Shown: piece by piece, positions 29,110 through 37,557 of the stretch
Numbering within the stretch: the stretch's first letter is position 1
Layout: every line of letters begins with the position of its first letter
NCBI RefSeq assembly: GCF_049445855.1
Contig: NZ_JBMSDV010000003.1
Span: 186,001-250,000 of the forward strand
Direction of reading: 5' to 3'
Source of the DNA: JAGOCV01 sp049445855
GTDB lineage: Bacteria; Pseudomonadota; Gammaproteobacteria; Burkholderiales; Burkholderiaceae_C
Length of the DNA stretch: 64,000 nt
The notes under the pieces: model-generated
The model's database searches: none
What the model saw: only the letters and a program-made list of their open reading frames with translations
What the model was told of the DNA's origin: nothing
Made by a program: the position numbers and the translations under genes

Positions 29110-29935
29110 GCCCGCTCACGATGTGCCAGATGCCCCAGAGGCTGGCCACGATCACCATGCCCAGGTCGCTGCCGAACTGCACGGCGATGATGCCCAGTGC
29201 GAGCCCCGAGTTCTGCATGCCGCCCTCGATCATCACGGCGCGGCGGTCGCGTTCGCTCACGCGCATGGCCCGGGCGGTGACATAGCCGAAGAACAAGCCG
29301 CAAGCGTTGTGCACCACCACGATTGCCAGCGTGGGCAGCAGGCCGAGCGTCAGCAGTTGCCGCTCCTTCACGAGGCCGAGCACGATGAACGCGAACAGCG
29401 CGAACAGCGAGAAGTTCGCCAGCGGCTTCTGGATGAGCTTCGTCACCAGCGGCATGCGATGTGCGAACAGCAGGCCGAGCGCCATGGGAATCGCCAGCAG
29501 CACCAGCAGGCTGATCCAGATGTCCGACGCGTCGATCGACAGCGTGCGCAGCCACGAAGCCGTATCCGGATTCGCGGCCACCATCCAGCTGAAATTGAAC
29601 GGCGTGGCGAACAGGGCGATGACGCTGGCCACGGCCGACACGCTGACCGACAGCGCCGTGTTGCCGCGCCCGAAGTGCGTGATGACATTGCTGAGGCTGC
29701 CACCCGGGCAGGCGGCCACGAGGATCATCGCGGCCTCGACGTTCGCTGGAAGGTCCAGCACCATCGTCGCCGCCCAGGTGCCGATGGGCAACAGGATGAA
29801 TTGCGGGATGAGGCCGCAGATGACGGCACGCGGCGTCTGCGCGACACGGCGGAAATCGTCCACCCTGAGTTCGAGCGCGACCGAGAACACCATGGTGGCC
29901 AGCACCAGGCTCAGGACCAGTTGTTGTGTCGTCAT
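29054..29935 (-). CDS. bile acid:sodium symporter (BASS) family transporter
   Basis: A 293-residue membrane protein with about nine hydrophobic helices. Two BASS signature stretches are present: AACPGGSLSNVITHFGRGN, near the sodium-binding crossover, and MIEGGMQNSGLALGI. Members move organic anions such as pyruvate, pantoate or bile acids with Na+. The substrate is unknown. The 3' end overlaps lnt. It lies next to the putative pyrimidine-type catabolic operon on the same strand, but 73 bp behind its last gene, so it may be its distal member. Confidence 0.85.
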   Translation of the reverse strand: MTTQQLVLSLVLATMVFSVALELRVDDFRRVAQTPRAVICGLIPQFILLPIGTWAATMVLDLPANVEAAMILVAACPGGSLSNVITHFGRGNTALSVSVSAVASVIALFATPFNFSWMVAANPDTASWLRTLSIDASDIWISLLVLLAIPMALGLLFAHRMPLVTKLIQKPLANFSLFALFAFIVLGLVKERQLLTLGLLPTLAIVVVHNACGLFFGYVTARAMRVSERDRRAVMIEGGMQNSGLALGIIAVQFGSDLGMVIVASLWGIWHIVSGLTCAMWWRRKDARAVQPA

Positions 29936-30008
29936 CGTTGTCTCCTGCCGGCCATGATAGGTGCGGCGGGAGACCGATGGCCTCGGGGTTGCTACGGGTG
30001 TCCGGCCG

Positions 30009-30482
30009 TTATTTCGGCAGGTAAAGCGTCGCTTCGACTTCGATGAGCACTTCGTCGCCGGGCAGGAAGCGGTTCACTTCGACCACGGTGCTGACCGGCG
30101 GTTCGCCCGGAAAGAACAGGCCGCGCACACGGTTGTACGGCGCGTAGTGATGCAGGTGGCGGAAGTACTGCACCAGCCGAGCGGTGCTGTCCATCGTGCC
30201 GCCGTGATCTGCCGCCAACTGGCGGATGCGCTCCAGCACGAACCAGCTCTGCGCGACGATGGGCGCTTCGAAAACGTCCACGCTCATCTGACCGGTGTCG
30301 TAGCCGACCGATCGCAGCGCCACACGCGCGGCGTCGGGCAGGTCTTCGTAACCCTTCACTGCCGACTTCGTCGCGGGGTTGACCGCGACTACGCCACTCA
30401 GGAACACGAAGTCACCAGCGCGCCTGGCGGCGGCGTATTTCGCCATGGGCTGGCCCATGCTGTCGGCCGGTGTGCGGGTCAT
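30009..30482 (-). CDS. RidA-fold protein without the catalytic arginine
   Basis: A 157-residue protein of the YjgF/YER057c/UK114 (RidA) fold, with an N-terminal segment (YAAARRAGDFVFLSGVVAVNP) and a C-terminal Glu in EVLIEVEATLYLPK. In active RidA imine deaminases a conserved Arg sits in PARSxVEV; here the matching segment is PPVSTVVEV with no Arg, so ordinary imine hydrolysis is doubtful. It overlaps the FAD oxidase gene by four bases, so its partner reaction is probably that enzyme's product. Confidence 0.82.
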   Translation of the reverse strand: MTRTPADSMGQPMAKYAAARRAGDFVFLSGVVAVNPATKSAVKGYEDLPDAARVALRSVGYDTGQMSVDVFEAPIVAQSWFVLERIRQLAADHGGTMDSTARLVQYFRHLHHYAPYNRVRGLFFPGEPPVSTVVEVNRFLPGDEVLIEVEATLYLPK

Positions 30483-31843
30483 GTGTTTTTCCAGGTCCGC
30501 ATCTTGCCGGGGTTGAGCAGGCCTTGCGGATCGAAGCGCTTCTTCGTCTCGATGATCTCGGGCGCGAGTTCACCCTGCGCCTTGCCGTCTTCCAGGTGGT
30601 AGACGTGCGGGTTGTTGATGCGCACGCCGTTGGCCCGGAAGATGTCGATGATCTCGTTGAGCCGCTCGGGTGTCGTGTAGCGCACCAGCTGCAGCGCGCT
30701 GCAGGTCACCTCGCCCGTCATCGTGCGCAGGAACTCGGCGTGCAGCAGTACCTCGCCGTCCTTGCCGCCGAGCAGTTTCTCCATCAGGCGCACCTGCTCC
30801 AGATGCTGCCCCGGTGTGAACGAGCTTTGCAGGTAGGTCAGCGTCTTGTCGACCTTCAGCGCGTTGAGCGTCGTGTGGTTCCACGCGTATTCGATGATGG
30901 TGCGGCGCGTGGCCTTCACCTCGGCGGCGGTCTGGCGGTAGGTGACCTTGCCGCCGTAGCGCTGCACGTACTCGAGCATCGGCTGCTCGCACGATTCGGC
31001 CACCACCAGCAGCGCAGCATGGCAACCGGGTTCGAGGTGATCGGCCAGCGTCGTCATGTAGTCCGGCACGGGGCAGGCGAGCAGGCCGACCTCCTTCTTC
31101 AGGATGCCGGGCGCGCGCGCGATGACGTCGCTGAATTCCAGTGCCTTGTCGAAGTCGTCGAACACGACGACGCTCTCCAGCCAGTCATGGGCCGGTGCGA
31201 GGCCGACTTCGATTTCCAGCACGAGGCCGTTGGTGCCGTAGACGTGGTGCATGGCCAAGGCCTCGGCACCGCGCAGCTCGACGAAGTTCGGCTCCGGCTC
31301 GATGGTGATGGCGCGCACGCCCAGCACGTTGCCCGGGCACGCGAGCGGGCCCCAGGTGATCGAACCCGCGCCGCCGAAGCCGCCACCGAACAGGCCGCCC
31401 AGGGTCGCGCTGCGGAAGGTGGAGGGGATGCACCGCAGCTCCCAGCCCTTGGCCTGCGCTTCCTTGTCGAATTCCGAGAGCCGGATACCGGCTTGCGCGC
31501 GGCCCACGCCGTCCTTCGCCCAGAGGAATGCGTTGTAGCCGCTCATGTCCATCAGCAAGCCACCCTGCAGCGGCACGGCCTGGCCGTAATTGCCGGTGCC
31601 ACCACCACGCACTGTGATCGGTATGCGCAGCCGCGCGCAGGCGGCGACGAGCTGGCGGATTTCTTCCTCGTTGCGAGGCTTGGCGACGATGTCGGCGCGC
31701 TTGCCGTTGAGCTCGCCCTTGAGCACAGGGCTGAACCACGAGAAGTCCTGCGAGAGGCGCGTCACGCGCGGCGTATCGGTGATCCAGTCGATGTCGGGCA
31801 GCGACATGTGCAACTGCTCGATGGGGGATGCGGGAGCGTTCAT
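30479..31843 (-). CDS. FAD-binding oxidoreductase (GlcD/VAO family)
   Basis: A protein of about 454 residues with the PCMH-type FAD domain (IVAKPRNEEEIRQLVAACA, then the pyrophosphate loop TVRGGGTGNYGQAVP) and a GlcD-like C-terminal domain ending FDPQGLLNPGKMRTW. The family oxidises hydroxy acids, alcohols or amines using FAD. No covalent-flavin His is evident. Substrate unknown; the operon context suggests an N-containing compound. ATG 31843 was chosen. An ATG at 31870 would overlap the upstream permease gene. Neither has a clear ribosome binding site. Confidence 0.82.
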   Translation of the reverse strand: MNAPASPIEQLHMSLPDIDWITDTPRVTRLSQDFSWFSPVLKGELNGKRADIVAKPRNEEEIRQLVAACARLRIPITVRGGGTGNYGQAVPLQGGLLMDMSGYNAFLWAKDGVGRAQAGIRLSEFDKEAQAKGWELRCIPSTFRSATLGGLFGGGFGGAGSITWGPLACPGNVLGVRAITIEPEPNFVELRGAEALAMHHVYGTNGLVLEIEVGLAPAHDWLESVVVFDDFDKALEFSDVIARAPGILKKEVGLLACPVPDYMTTLADHLEPGCHAALLVVAESCEQPMLEYVQRYGGKVTYRQTAAEVKATRRTIIEYAWNHTTLNALKVDKTLTYLQSSFTPGQHLEQVRLMEKLLGGKDGEVLLHAEFLRTMTGEVTCSALQLVRYTTPERLNEIIDIFRANGVRINNPHVYHLEDGKAQGELAPEIIETKKRFDPQGLLNPGKMRTWKNT

Positions 31844-31844
31844 A

Positions 31845-32666
31845 TCAGTCTTGTGAGAGTTCGCTGGCATGCCATGAACCGAGCGCCAGCCTCGTGAGCC
31901 ATGCCATCAGCACGAACAGCGCGACGCCGGTCAGCGAAATCAGCAGCAGCGCGGCGAACATGCGCGGGATGTTGAGCTGGTAGCCAGCCATGAGGATCTG
32001 GTAGGCCAGGCCTGTGCCGGTACCGCCGGTGCCGGCGACGAATTCGGCCACCACCGCGCCGATCAGCGCGAGGCCGCTGGAAATGCGCAGGCCGCCGAAG
32101 AAATAGGGCAGTGCGCTCGGGATGCGCAGGCGCATCAGCGTCTGCCAGCGCGTCGCGCGGTTCATGCGGAAATAGCTCTGCAGGTCCGGATCCACGCTGC
32201 GCAGGCCGAGCGTGGTGTTGGAGATGATGGGAAACAGCGCCACCAGCGCCGCGCACACCACGAGCGACGCAGTGGGGTTCTTCACCCAGATGATGATCAG
32301 CGGCGCGACGGCGACGATCGGCGTCACCTGCAGCAGCACGGCGTAGGGGAACAGCGCGGTCTCGATGATGCGGCTCTGCACGAAAAGGAACGAGATCAGC
32401 ACACCGATGACCACGGCGGCGATGAACGACAGCACGGTGATCTTGAGCGTGACCATCAGTGCCGTGCCCAGCGCGCTCCAGTCGGTGAACAAGGTCTTCA
32501 TCATCAGCACGGGCGACGGCACGAGATAGGGCGGCAATTCCCAACCCACGACCATGCCCTGCCACGCGCCGAGCAGCACGATGGCCACGAGCACCGGGAA
32601 CAGCACGCGCTGGACGCGCGGTTGCTGGAACAGCGGAATTTTCCGGACCGCAGGGGTCGTGCTCAT
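31845..32666 (-). CDS. ABC transporter permease (SsuC/ThiX-like)
   Basis: A 273-residue permease with six predicted helices and an EAA-type loop (YFRMNRATRWQTLMRLRIPSA). It overlaps the ATPase gene by four bases and abuts the FAD oxidase gene. It forms an importer with the ATPase and the NMT1-type binding protein encoded upstream in this operon. Confidence 0.88.
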   Translation of the reverse strand: MSTTPAVRKIPLFQQPRVQRVLFPVLVAIVLLGAWQGMVVGWELPPYLVPSPVLMMKTLFTDWSALGTALMVTLKITVLSFIAAVVIGVLISFLFVQSRIIETALFPYAVLLQVTPIVAVAPLIIIWVKNPTASLVVCAALVALFPIISNTTLGLRSVDPDLQSYFRMNRATRWQTLMRLRIPSALPYFFGGLRISSGLALIGAVVAEFVAGTGGTGTGLAYQILMAGYQLNIPRMFAALLLISLTGVALFVLMAWLTRLALGSWHASELSQD

Positions 32667-33478
32667 GACGCGACCTCCTCGTCGGTGTTCTGGCTGGCGC
32701 GGTGCAGGCTGTCCTGCAACTGGCGCGCGTACTTCGCGAACCCGGGCGTGACCATGAATTCAGGTTTGCGGGGATACGGTTCGTCGATGCGGAACTCTTC
32801 CACGATGCGGCCCGGGCGCGCGGCCATCATCACCACGCGCGTGGAGAGGAAGACGGCTTCATGGATCGAGTGCGTCACGAAGACGACGGTGAGGTTCTTC
32901 TTGCGCCAGAGTTCGAGCAGGTCCGCGTCGAGCTTGTGGCGGGTGATTTCGTCGAGCGCGCCGAAGGGCTCGTCCATCAGCAGAAGCGTGGGTTCGACGA
33001 CGAGCCCGCGCGCGATGGACACGCGCATCTGCATGCCGCCCGACAACGCGCGGGGCAATGCGGATGCGAACTTCGACAGGCCGACGAGCGCGAGCGCATC
33101 GGCCACGCGCGCGTCGGCTTCAGCGCGCGGCACGCCGGCCAGGTCCAGTGGCAGGCGCACATTGGTCTGCACGCTGGCCCAGGGCATGAGCGTGGGCGAC
33201 TGGAACACGAACGCCATCTTCTTCGCGCTGCCGGCGTCGGCCAGCTGCGCCACCGGCTTGCGCCAGAGCAGCAGCCGTCCGTCCGTGGGCTCCAGCAGGC
33301 CCGCCACCATCTTCAGCAGCGTGCTCTTGCCGCAGCCCGACGGGCCCAGCAGCGTGACGAATTCGCCCTCGCCGATGGTGAGGTCCACCGGCTGCAGGGC
33401 CACCGTGCCGTTCGGGTAGGTCTTCTGCGCGGAGAGGACCTCGATGGCCGGGATGGCGTTCGTGGTTTCAGTCGTCAT
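32663..33478 (-). CDS. ABC transporter ATPase (SsuB/ThiZ-like)
   Basis: About 271 residues. Walker A LLGPSGCGKST, Q-loop FVFQSPTLMPW, signature LSGGMQMRVSIARGL, Walker B LLLMDEPFGALDE and H-loop VFVTHSIHEA. Start ATG 33478 has GAGG eight bases upstream; ATG 33484 is two codons longer. It lies ten bases after the binding-protein gene and overlaps the permease gene. Confidence 0.9.
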   Translation of the reverse strand: MTTETTNAIPAIEVLSAQKTYPNGTVALQPVDLTIGEGEFVTLLGPSGCGKSTLLKMVAGLLEPTDGRLLLWRKPVAQLADAGSAKKMAFVFQSPTLMPWASVQTNVRLPLDLAGVPRAEADARVADALALVGLSKFASALPRALSGGMQMRVSIARGLVVEPTLLLMDEPFGALDEITRHKLDADLLELWRKKNLTVVFVTHSIHEAVFLSTRVVMMAARPGRIVEEFRIDEPYPRKPEFMVTPGFAKYARQLQDSLHRASQNTDEEVAS

Positions 33479-33488
33479 GCGCATGACC

Positions 33489-34487
33489 TCAGGGCAGGAC
33501 CTTGGCGTCCTTGATGAAGTCGAGGCGGTAGGCCTTGGCGATGTCCACCTTCGCGGGGTCGATGAATTTCTGGCTGACCAGGAAGTCGTAGTTCGCCTTC
33601 ATGCGCGCTTCGGTCATGATGCCGATGCCGCCCTTGGCTGCGTCACCCGAACCGACGATGCCCATTTCCTTCAGCTTGGCCACGCTGTGCGCCAGCTGGT
33701 CGTCGGTCATGTTCGGGTTGTCCTTCTTGATCAGCTCGTTGCCCGGTGCGGGGTTGGCCAGGTAGCTCTTCCAGCCTTCGGCGGACGCCTTCACGAAATC
33801 GGACACGGCCTTGGTGCGGTCGGCCACGGTCTTCTCCATGCAGGAGATCGTGGTGGCGTAGGACGGGTAGCCCTGGTCGGCCAGCAGGAAGACATTGGTC
33901 TTGGCGCCGGCCTTCTGGATCGCGTACGGTTCGGACGTGAGGTAACCCTGCTGCACGGCGTTCTTGTTGGCGAGGAAGGGCTGGATGTTGAAGGTGTAGG
34001 GCTTGGTCTGCGCGTCGGTCAGGCCGAACTTCGACTTCACCCAGGCCCAGTAGCCTTGCTGCGCGCTGGCGGCGATGAAGATGTCCTTGCCCTTCATGTC
34101 TTCCATCGACTTCACGTCTTCGTGCGCGATGAGCACCTGCGGGTCTTTCTGGAAGATGGCGGCGAGCGTCACGACCGGCAGGCCGTTGTCACGCGCGCGC
34201 ATCATCTGCAGGTCGCTCGAACCCATGATGCAGTCGGCCTGGCCGGCACCCATGATCTGCAGGATGTTGACCTGCGGGCCGCCCATCTTCACGGTCACGT
34301 CCAGGCCGTATTTCTTGTAGATGCCCGTGGCGACCGCCTGGTAGAAGCCGCCGTGTTCGGCCTGCGCGTACCAGTTGGTCATGTAGGTGAACTTTTCCTG
34401 CGCGTGCGCGCCGGTCGCGGCCAGGCCGAGGACGGTGGCGCCCACGGCGAGGGCGATGCGGGAAGAAAGGAAGTGATGCAGCTTCAT
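33489..34487 (-). CDS. ABC transporter substrate-binding protein (NMT1/ThiY-like)
   Basis: About 332 residues with a Sec signal ending ATGAHAQ. The mature part begins KFTYMTNWYAQAEHGGFYQAV, an NMT1/THI5-like start closely resembling binding proteins for formylaminopyrimidine (ThiY) or related heterocycles. IMGAGQADCIMGSSDLQMMRA continues the fold. A GGAGCC ribosome binding site precedes ATG 34487. Its closest functional clue is the pyrimidine-type gene context. No TPP riboswitch is evident upstream, so thiamine-precursor uptake is not favoured. Confidence 0.85.
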   Translation of the reverse strand: MKLHHFLSSRIALAVGATVLGLAATGAHAQEKFTYMTNWYAQAEHGGFYQAVATGIYKKYGLDVTVKMGGPQVNILQIMGAGQADCIMGSSDLQMMRARDNGLPVVTLAAIFQKDPQVLIAHEDVKSMEDMKGKDIFIAASAQQGYWAWVKSKFGLTDAQTKPYTFNIQPFLANKNAVQQGYLTSEPYAIQKAGAKTNVFLLADQGYPSYATTISCMEKTVADRTKAVSDFVKASAEGWKSYLANPAPGNELIKKDNPNMTDDQLAHSVAKLKEMGIVGSGDAAKGGIGIMTEARMKANYDFLVSQKFIDPAKVDIAKAYRLDFIKDAKVLP

Positions 34488-34582
34488 GCGGAGGCTCCTG
34501 GAAGGGTCAGACAAATCAGTCAGGGAAGGGAACGGGAAAAACCGTTAGCAAAAGACGGGCCGTGGACAGGGTGCGGCCGGAC

Positions 34583-35440
34583 TCATTGCAGCGTCTGCTG
34601 GATGTGGCCGGTTTCGTGGCCGCGGCCCCATGTGGGTTCCTCGCGCACCAGCCACTGCAGGTGGTAGAGCTCGGTGAGCGCCTGCACCCAGCTGTCGGCC
34701 AGCGTGTCGAGGATTTCCTCGCCCTGCTCGCGCGTGGCCGAGGTGGGGTCGCCGATCACGCCGCTCGGGCCGAAGTCGCGCGAGGTCCAGGCGCAGGCGG
34801 GGCGGCCGTCGGCCGACAGCAGCTTGATGGGGAATGCAGGCGGGAAGTTGGCGACCGCGCGGTCCATGTGCACCGTGTCCGGTGCGAGTGCGAGCATCAG
34901 CGCGGTCTCGGAATGACCGGCGTGCATGGACAGCCTCTTCTCCTGTTCGCTTACCTGCTTGCTCGACGCATTGGGCAGGCGCGACACACCGTAGGGCACG
35001 ATGACGAAGTCGCCGTGGCGCAGGCGCAGTTCGCGCGCGGCCATCTCCAGCACCTGTGGCTGTCCGCCGTGGCCGTTGGCCAGCAGCAGCTTGCGGAAGC
35101 CCGAGCGGTACACCGACTCGCCGATCTCGATGATGGTGGACAGCAGCGTCGTTCCGGTCAGAGTCATCGTGCCGGGAAAGTGCAGGTGTTCTTCCGATTT
35201 GCCGTAGGTGATGGTCGGCATCGCGAACGCGCGGATCTCGGCGGGAAGGCGTTCGAGCGCCTTGCCGATCACGCCTGACGCGATGACGCTGTCCACCGAA
35301 CACGGCAGGTGCGGGCCATGCTGCTCGATCGCGCCGCACGGCAGCACGATCACGGTGTTCTCGCGGTCGGGCAGCGTGTTGATCTCGGGCCAGCTCAGGT
35401 AGGGCAGGAAGCGGTGGGGCGGGATGTAGCCGTGCAGCAT
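34583..35440 (-). CDS. creatininase-family amidohydrolase
   Basis: A 285-residue member of the creatininase/ArfB/MftE family. The metal-ligand pattern is intact: Glu and His in CGAIEQHGPHLPCSVD with its Asp, NGHGGQPQVLE, and His/Glu in MHAGHSETALML. The family hydrolyses cyclic or linear amides on small N-rich molecules (creatinine, formylamino-pyrimidines). True creatininase is possible, but the company of a CodA-like deaminase and a RutR-like regulator points to a pyrimidine-like ring or ring-opened amide. It is separated from the binding-protein gene by 95 bp. Confidence 0.82.
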   Translation of the reverse strand: MLHGYIPPHRFLPYLSWPEINTLPDRENTVIVLPCGAIEQHGPHLPCSVDSVIASGVIGKALERLPAEIRAFAMPTITYGKSEEHLHFPGTMTLTGTTLLSTIIEIGESVYRSGFRKLLLANGHGGQPQVLEMAARELRLRHGDFVIVPYGVSRLPNASSKQVSEQEKRLSMHAGHSETALMLALAPDTVHMDRAVANFPPAFPIKLLSADGRPACAWTSRDFGPSGVIGDPTSATREQGEEILDTLADSWVQALTELYHLQWLVREEPTWGRGHETGHIQQTLQ

Positions 35441-35474
35441 GGTGATGTCCTTGTTGTCTTGTGTGTGTCTGGGG

Positions 35475-36758
35475 TCAGTCCGGCAGGACGGTGCCGCCGC
35501 GGATGACGGTGCGTGCGCCGCTGCGCGAGGGCCAGCTCGTCACGTCGGCGCGGCGGAAGATCACGAGGTCGGCAACCTCGCCCTGCAGCGCCGGCTTGCC
35601 GGCGACATCGCGCGTGATCAGGTCGCTGCGGCAGATCGTGTCGGACCAGTTGTCGAACGGCGCATCGAGCTGCGCGGCCAGCGCGGCGCTCGCGAAACAT
35701 TCGATCGGGTCGTAGCTGCCGACGGGGCAGAACGGGTCCTGCACGTTGTCGCTGGAGAACAGCAATGGGATGCCGCGCGCGCGCGCTTCCTTCACCAGCG
35801 TGATGCCGCGCATGCGCGGCGTGCGGCCGGTGGCGGCGTCCTGCAGCAGCAGGTTGGTGATGGGCAGCGACACCAGCGTGATCGGCGCGCGCGCCACTTC
35901 GTCGAGCGTGGCGAGCGCGACGCTTTCGGGTTGGGCCGCCAGCGCACACACGTGCCCGCAGACCACGCGGCCTTCGAAGCCGATCTCGCGCAGCACGCGC
36001 GCGGTGCCCAGCAGCCCTTCGGCGGCGGCGTTCAGTTCTTCATCGACGTGCAGGTCGACGTCGAGGTCTTTTTCCTGTGCGGCCAGCAACAGGTTCTTCA
36101 GATAGGCGGCGTTCCAGTTCACCGAGTGAACGAAGCCGCCCATCAGCGCATGCGGGCCGGTTTCGGCAACGCGCGCGGCGACGACGCGCGCTGGCTCCAT
36201 GCTGGCGAACGCGTCGAGCCGCGTGAGGCTCACGAGCTCGAGCTTCAGGCGGCCGGCCCATTCGCGGCTCAGCGCGTCGAGCACCGGCCAGGCCATCGGC
36301 AGTGTGGCCGTGTCGGCCCAGTTGATGTGCGTGCGCACGTGCACGCTGCCAGCTTCGTAGGCCCATCGCAGGCCGCGCGATGCGCGCGTGCGGATGTCCT
36401 CGTCGGTCCAGTTCGGCAGGTCACGCAGCGACGCGTCGATGGCGCCGAGCAGGCCGGGCTGTACGTCGCCGATGCGCGGCAGCGTGAAAGTCTTGTCCAG
36501 GTGCAGGTGGGCATCGACGAAGCCGGGCAGCACGAGTGCGCCGTCCAGATGCCATGTGGTGGTGTCGTCGCGGCGCGCCGTGTCGGCAGCGGTCATGGGC
36601 GTCACGGACGTGACCTGGCCATCGGCCATGGCGATGCGCGCCAGTTGCGGTGAACCGCGCTCGTCGAGCGGCCACGCGTCACCGAGCAGCCAGCGCGGCA
36701 GGCGTGCGCCCAGCAGCAGTTTCGGTTTCACTTCGGTGGCGGCAGAAGAGAAATGCAT
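35475..36758 (-). CDS. cytosine deaminase (CodA)-like amidohydrolase
   Basis: A 427-residue amidohydrolase-superfamily protein resembling CodA and AtzC. Metal and catalytic elements visible: FVDAHLHLDKTF, the His in GGFVHSVNW, DLHVDEELN (catalytic Glu position), RVVCGHVCALA and the late Asp in LLFSSDNVQDPF. It should hydrolyse an amino or amide group on a heterocycle. AtzC-type aminohydrolases of triazines are an alternative. It lies 34 bp upstream of the creatininase-family gene. I infer that it acts on the compound brought in by the adjacent importer. Confidence 0.82.
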   Translation of the reverse strand: MHFSSAATEVKPKLLLGARLPRWLLGDAWPLDERGSPQLARIAMADGQVTSVTPMTAADTARRDDTTTWHLDGALVLPGFVDAHLHLDKTFTLPRIGDVQPGLLGAIDASLRDLPNWTDEDIRTRASRGLRWAYEAGSVHVRTHINWADTATLPMAWPVLDALSREWAGRLKLELVSLTRLDAFASMEPARVVAARVAETGPHALMGGFVHSVNWNAAYLKNLLLAAQEKDLDVDLHVDEELNAAAEGLLGTARVLREIGFEGRVVCGHVCALAAQPESVALATLDEVARAPITLVSLPITNLLLQDAATGRTPRMRGITLVKEARARGIPLLFSSDNVQDPFCPVGSYDPIECFASAALAAQLDAPFDNWSDTICRSDLITRDVAGKPALQGEVADLVIFRRADVTSWPSRSGARTVIRGGTVLPD

Positions 36759-36809
36759 TGCGGGGGTGTTCCGTGTGTGTTGCGCGCGTCGTGTGCCGTC
36801 ACGCCGCGA

Positions 36810-37400
36810 TCACGCCGCGAAGCGCGACATTGCCTGGCCGACGCGCGCGAGGAACTGCTCGAGCTTCGGCCGGGTGGCGATGTTCATGTGGTAGTACGCG
36901 TGGTAGTCCACGCGCGCGGTCTGGCCGGTGAGGCGCTTCATGTAGCGCGTGACGATCTTGCGCGGCGGGTCGCCCATGTACCAGGCCACCCAGCGCGGCC
37001 TGCCATACGTGACCACGGCCGACACGCGCTTGATGTGCGTGAGCATCGGTTTGACGTTGGCCGGGTCGCTGATGTCGAAAGCCACGCCCGGCATGAACAG
37101 CCGGTCGAAGTAGCCCTTGAGCATGGCCGGCAGGCCGAAGCACCAGGTCGGGAAGCAGAACACGATGGCCTCGGCCCACTGCAGGCGGCGGATGTAGTCC
37201 TTGAGCGGCTCCTGATTGGACGGCACGTCGTGGTAGCCCAGCCGCTCCTCGCGCGAGAGCACCGGGTTGAAGCCCTCGGCGTACAGGTCGCAATCGTCCA
37301 CCTCGTGGCCGGCGGCCTTGAGGTTCTTCACCACTTCCTGGTGCAGCGCCGCGTGGAAACTGGTTTCCACCGGGTGGCAATAGATGACGAGCACACGCAT
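36810..37400 (-). CDS. NAD(P)H-dependent flavodoxin-fold reductase (KefF/MdaB-like)
   Basis: A 196-residue protein with a flavodoxin fold: start MRVLVIYCHPVETSFHAAL, FMN-binding FCFPTWCFGLPAMLKGYFDRLFM and TYGRPRWVAWYMGD. Related enzymes reduce quinones or electrophiles by two electrons. AGAAGGA lies before ATG 37400. It appears to be the first gene of the catabolic operon, and a RutR-like inverted repeat lies 22 bp before its start codon. It could keep a flavin partner reduced or protect against reactive products. Confidence 0.85.
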   Translation of the reverse strand: MRVLVIYCHPVETSFHAALHQEVVKNLKAAGHEVDDCDLYAEGFNPVLSREERLGYHDVPSNQEPLKDYIRRLQWAEAIVFCFPTWCFGLPAMLKGYFDRLFMPGVAFDISDPANVKPMLTHIKRVSAVVTYGRPRWVAWYMGDPPRKIVTRYMKRLTGQTARVDYHAYYHMNIATRPKLEQFLARVGQAMSRFAA

Positions 37401-37421
37401 CGAGGGTCCTTCTGTTGCTTT

Positions 37422-37450
37422 TTGACCAACCAATCAGAGCAATCGGTCAA
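37422..37450 (-). promoter_or_regulatory. RutR-like operator (inverted TTGACC half-sites)
   Basis: TTGACC (37422-37427) and GGTCAA (37445-37450) are exact inverted half-sites 17 bp apart, directly upstream of the reductase gene. The half-site is identical to that in the known RutR consensus TTGACCAnnTGGTCAA, but the spacing is wider. The adjacent TetR gene encodes a RutR-like protein, so this is the best operator candidate. Read on the minus strand, the distal TTGACC could also serve as a -35 box. Confidence 0.5.
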
Positions 37451-37557
37451 ATTAAGCAAAGGACATGCCATGGATCAAGGACATCCGGCGCACGCATGTG
37501 GTGCGCGCAGTTCGGCAGATTGACTGGCGGGAGGGGTGGCTGGCGCCAGCCGGGGGA

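Noticed and set aside
34488..34582. TPP or other riboswitch upstream of the NMT1-type binding protein
   Set aside because: The 95-bp gap has no recognisable THI-box or other aptamer core, so thiamine-precursor control was not called.
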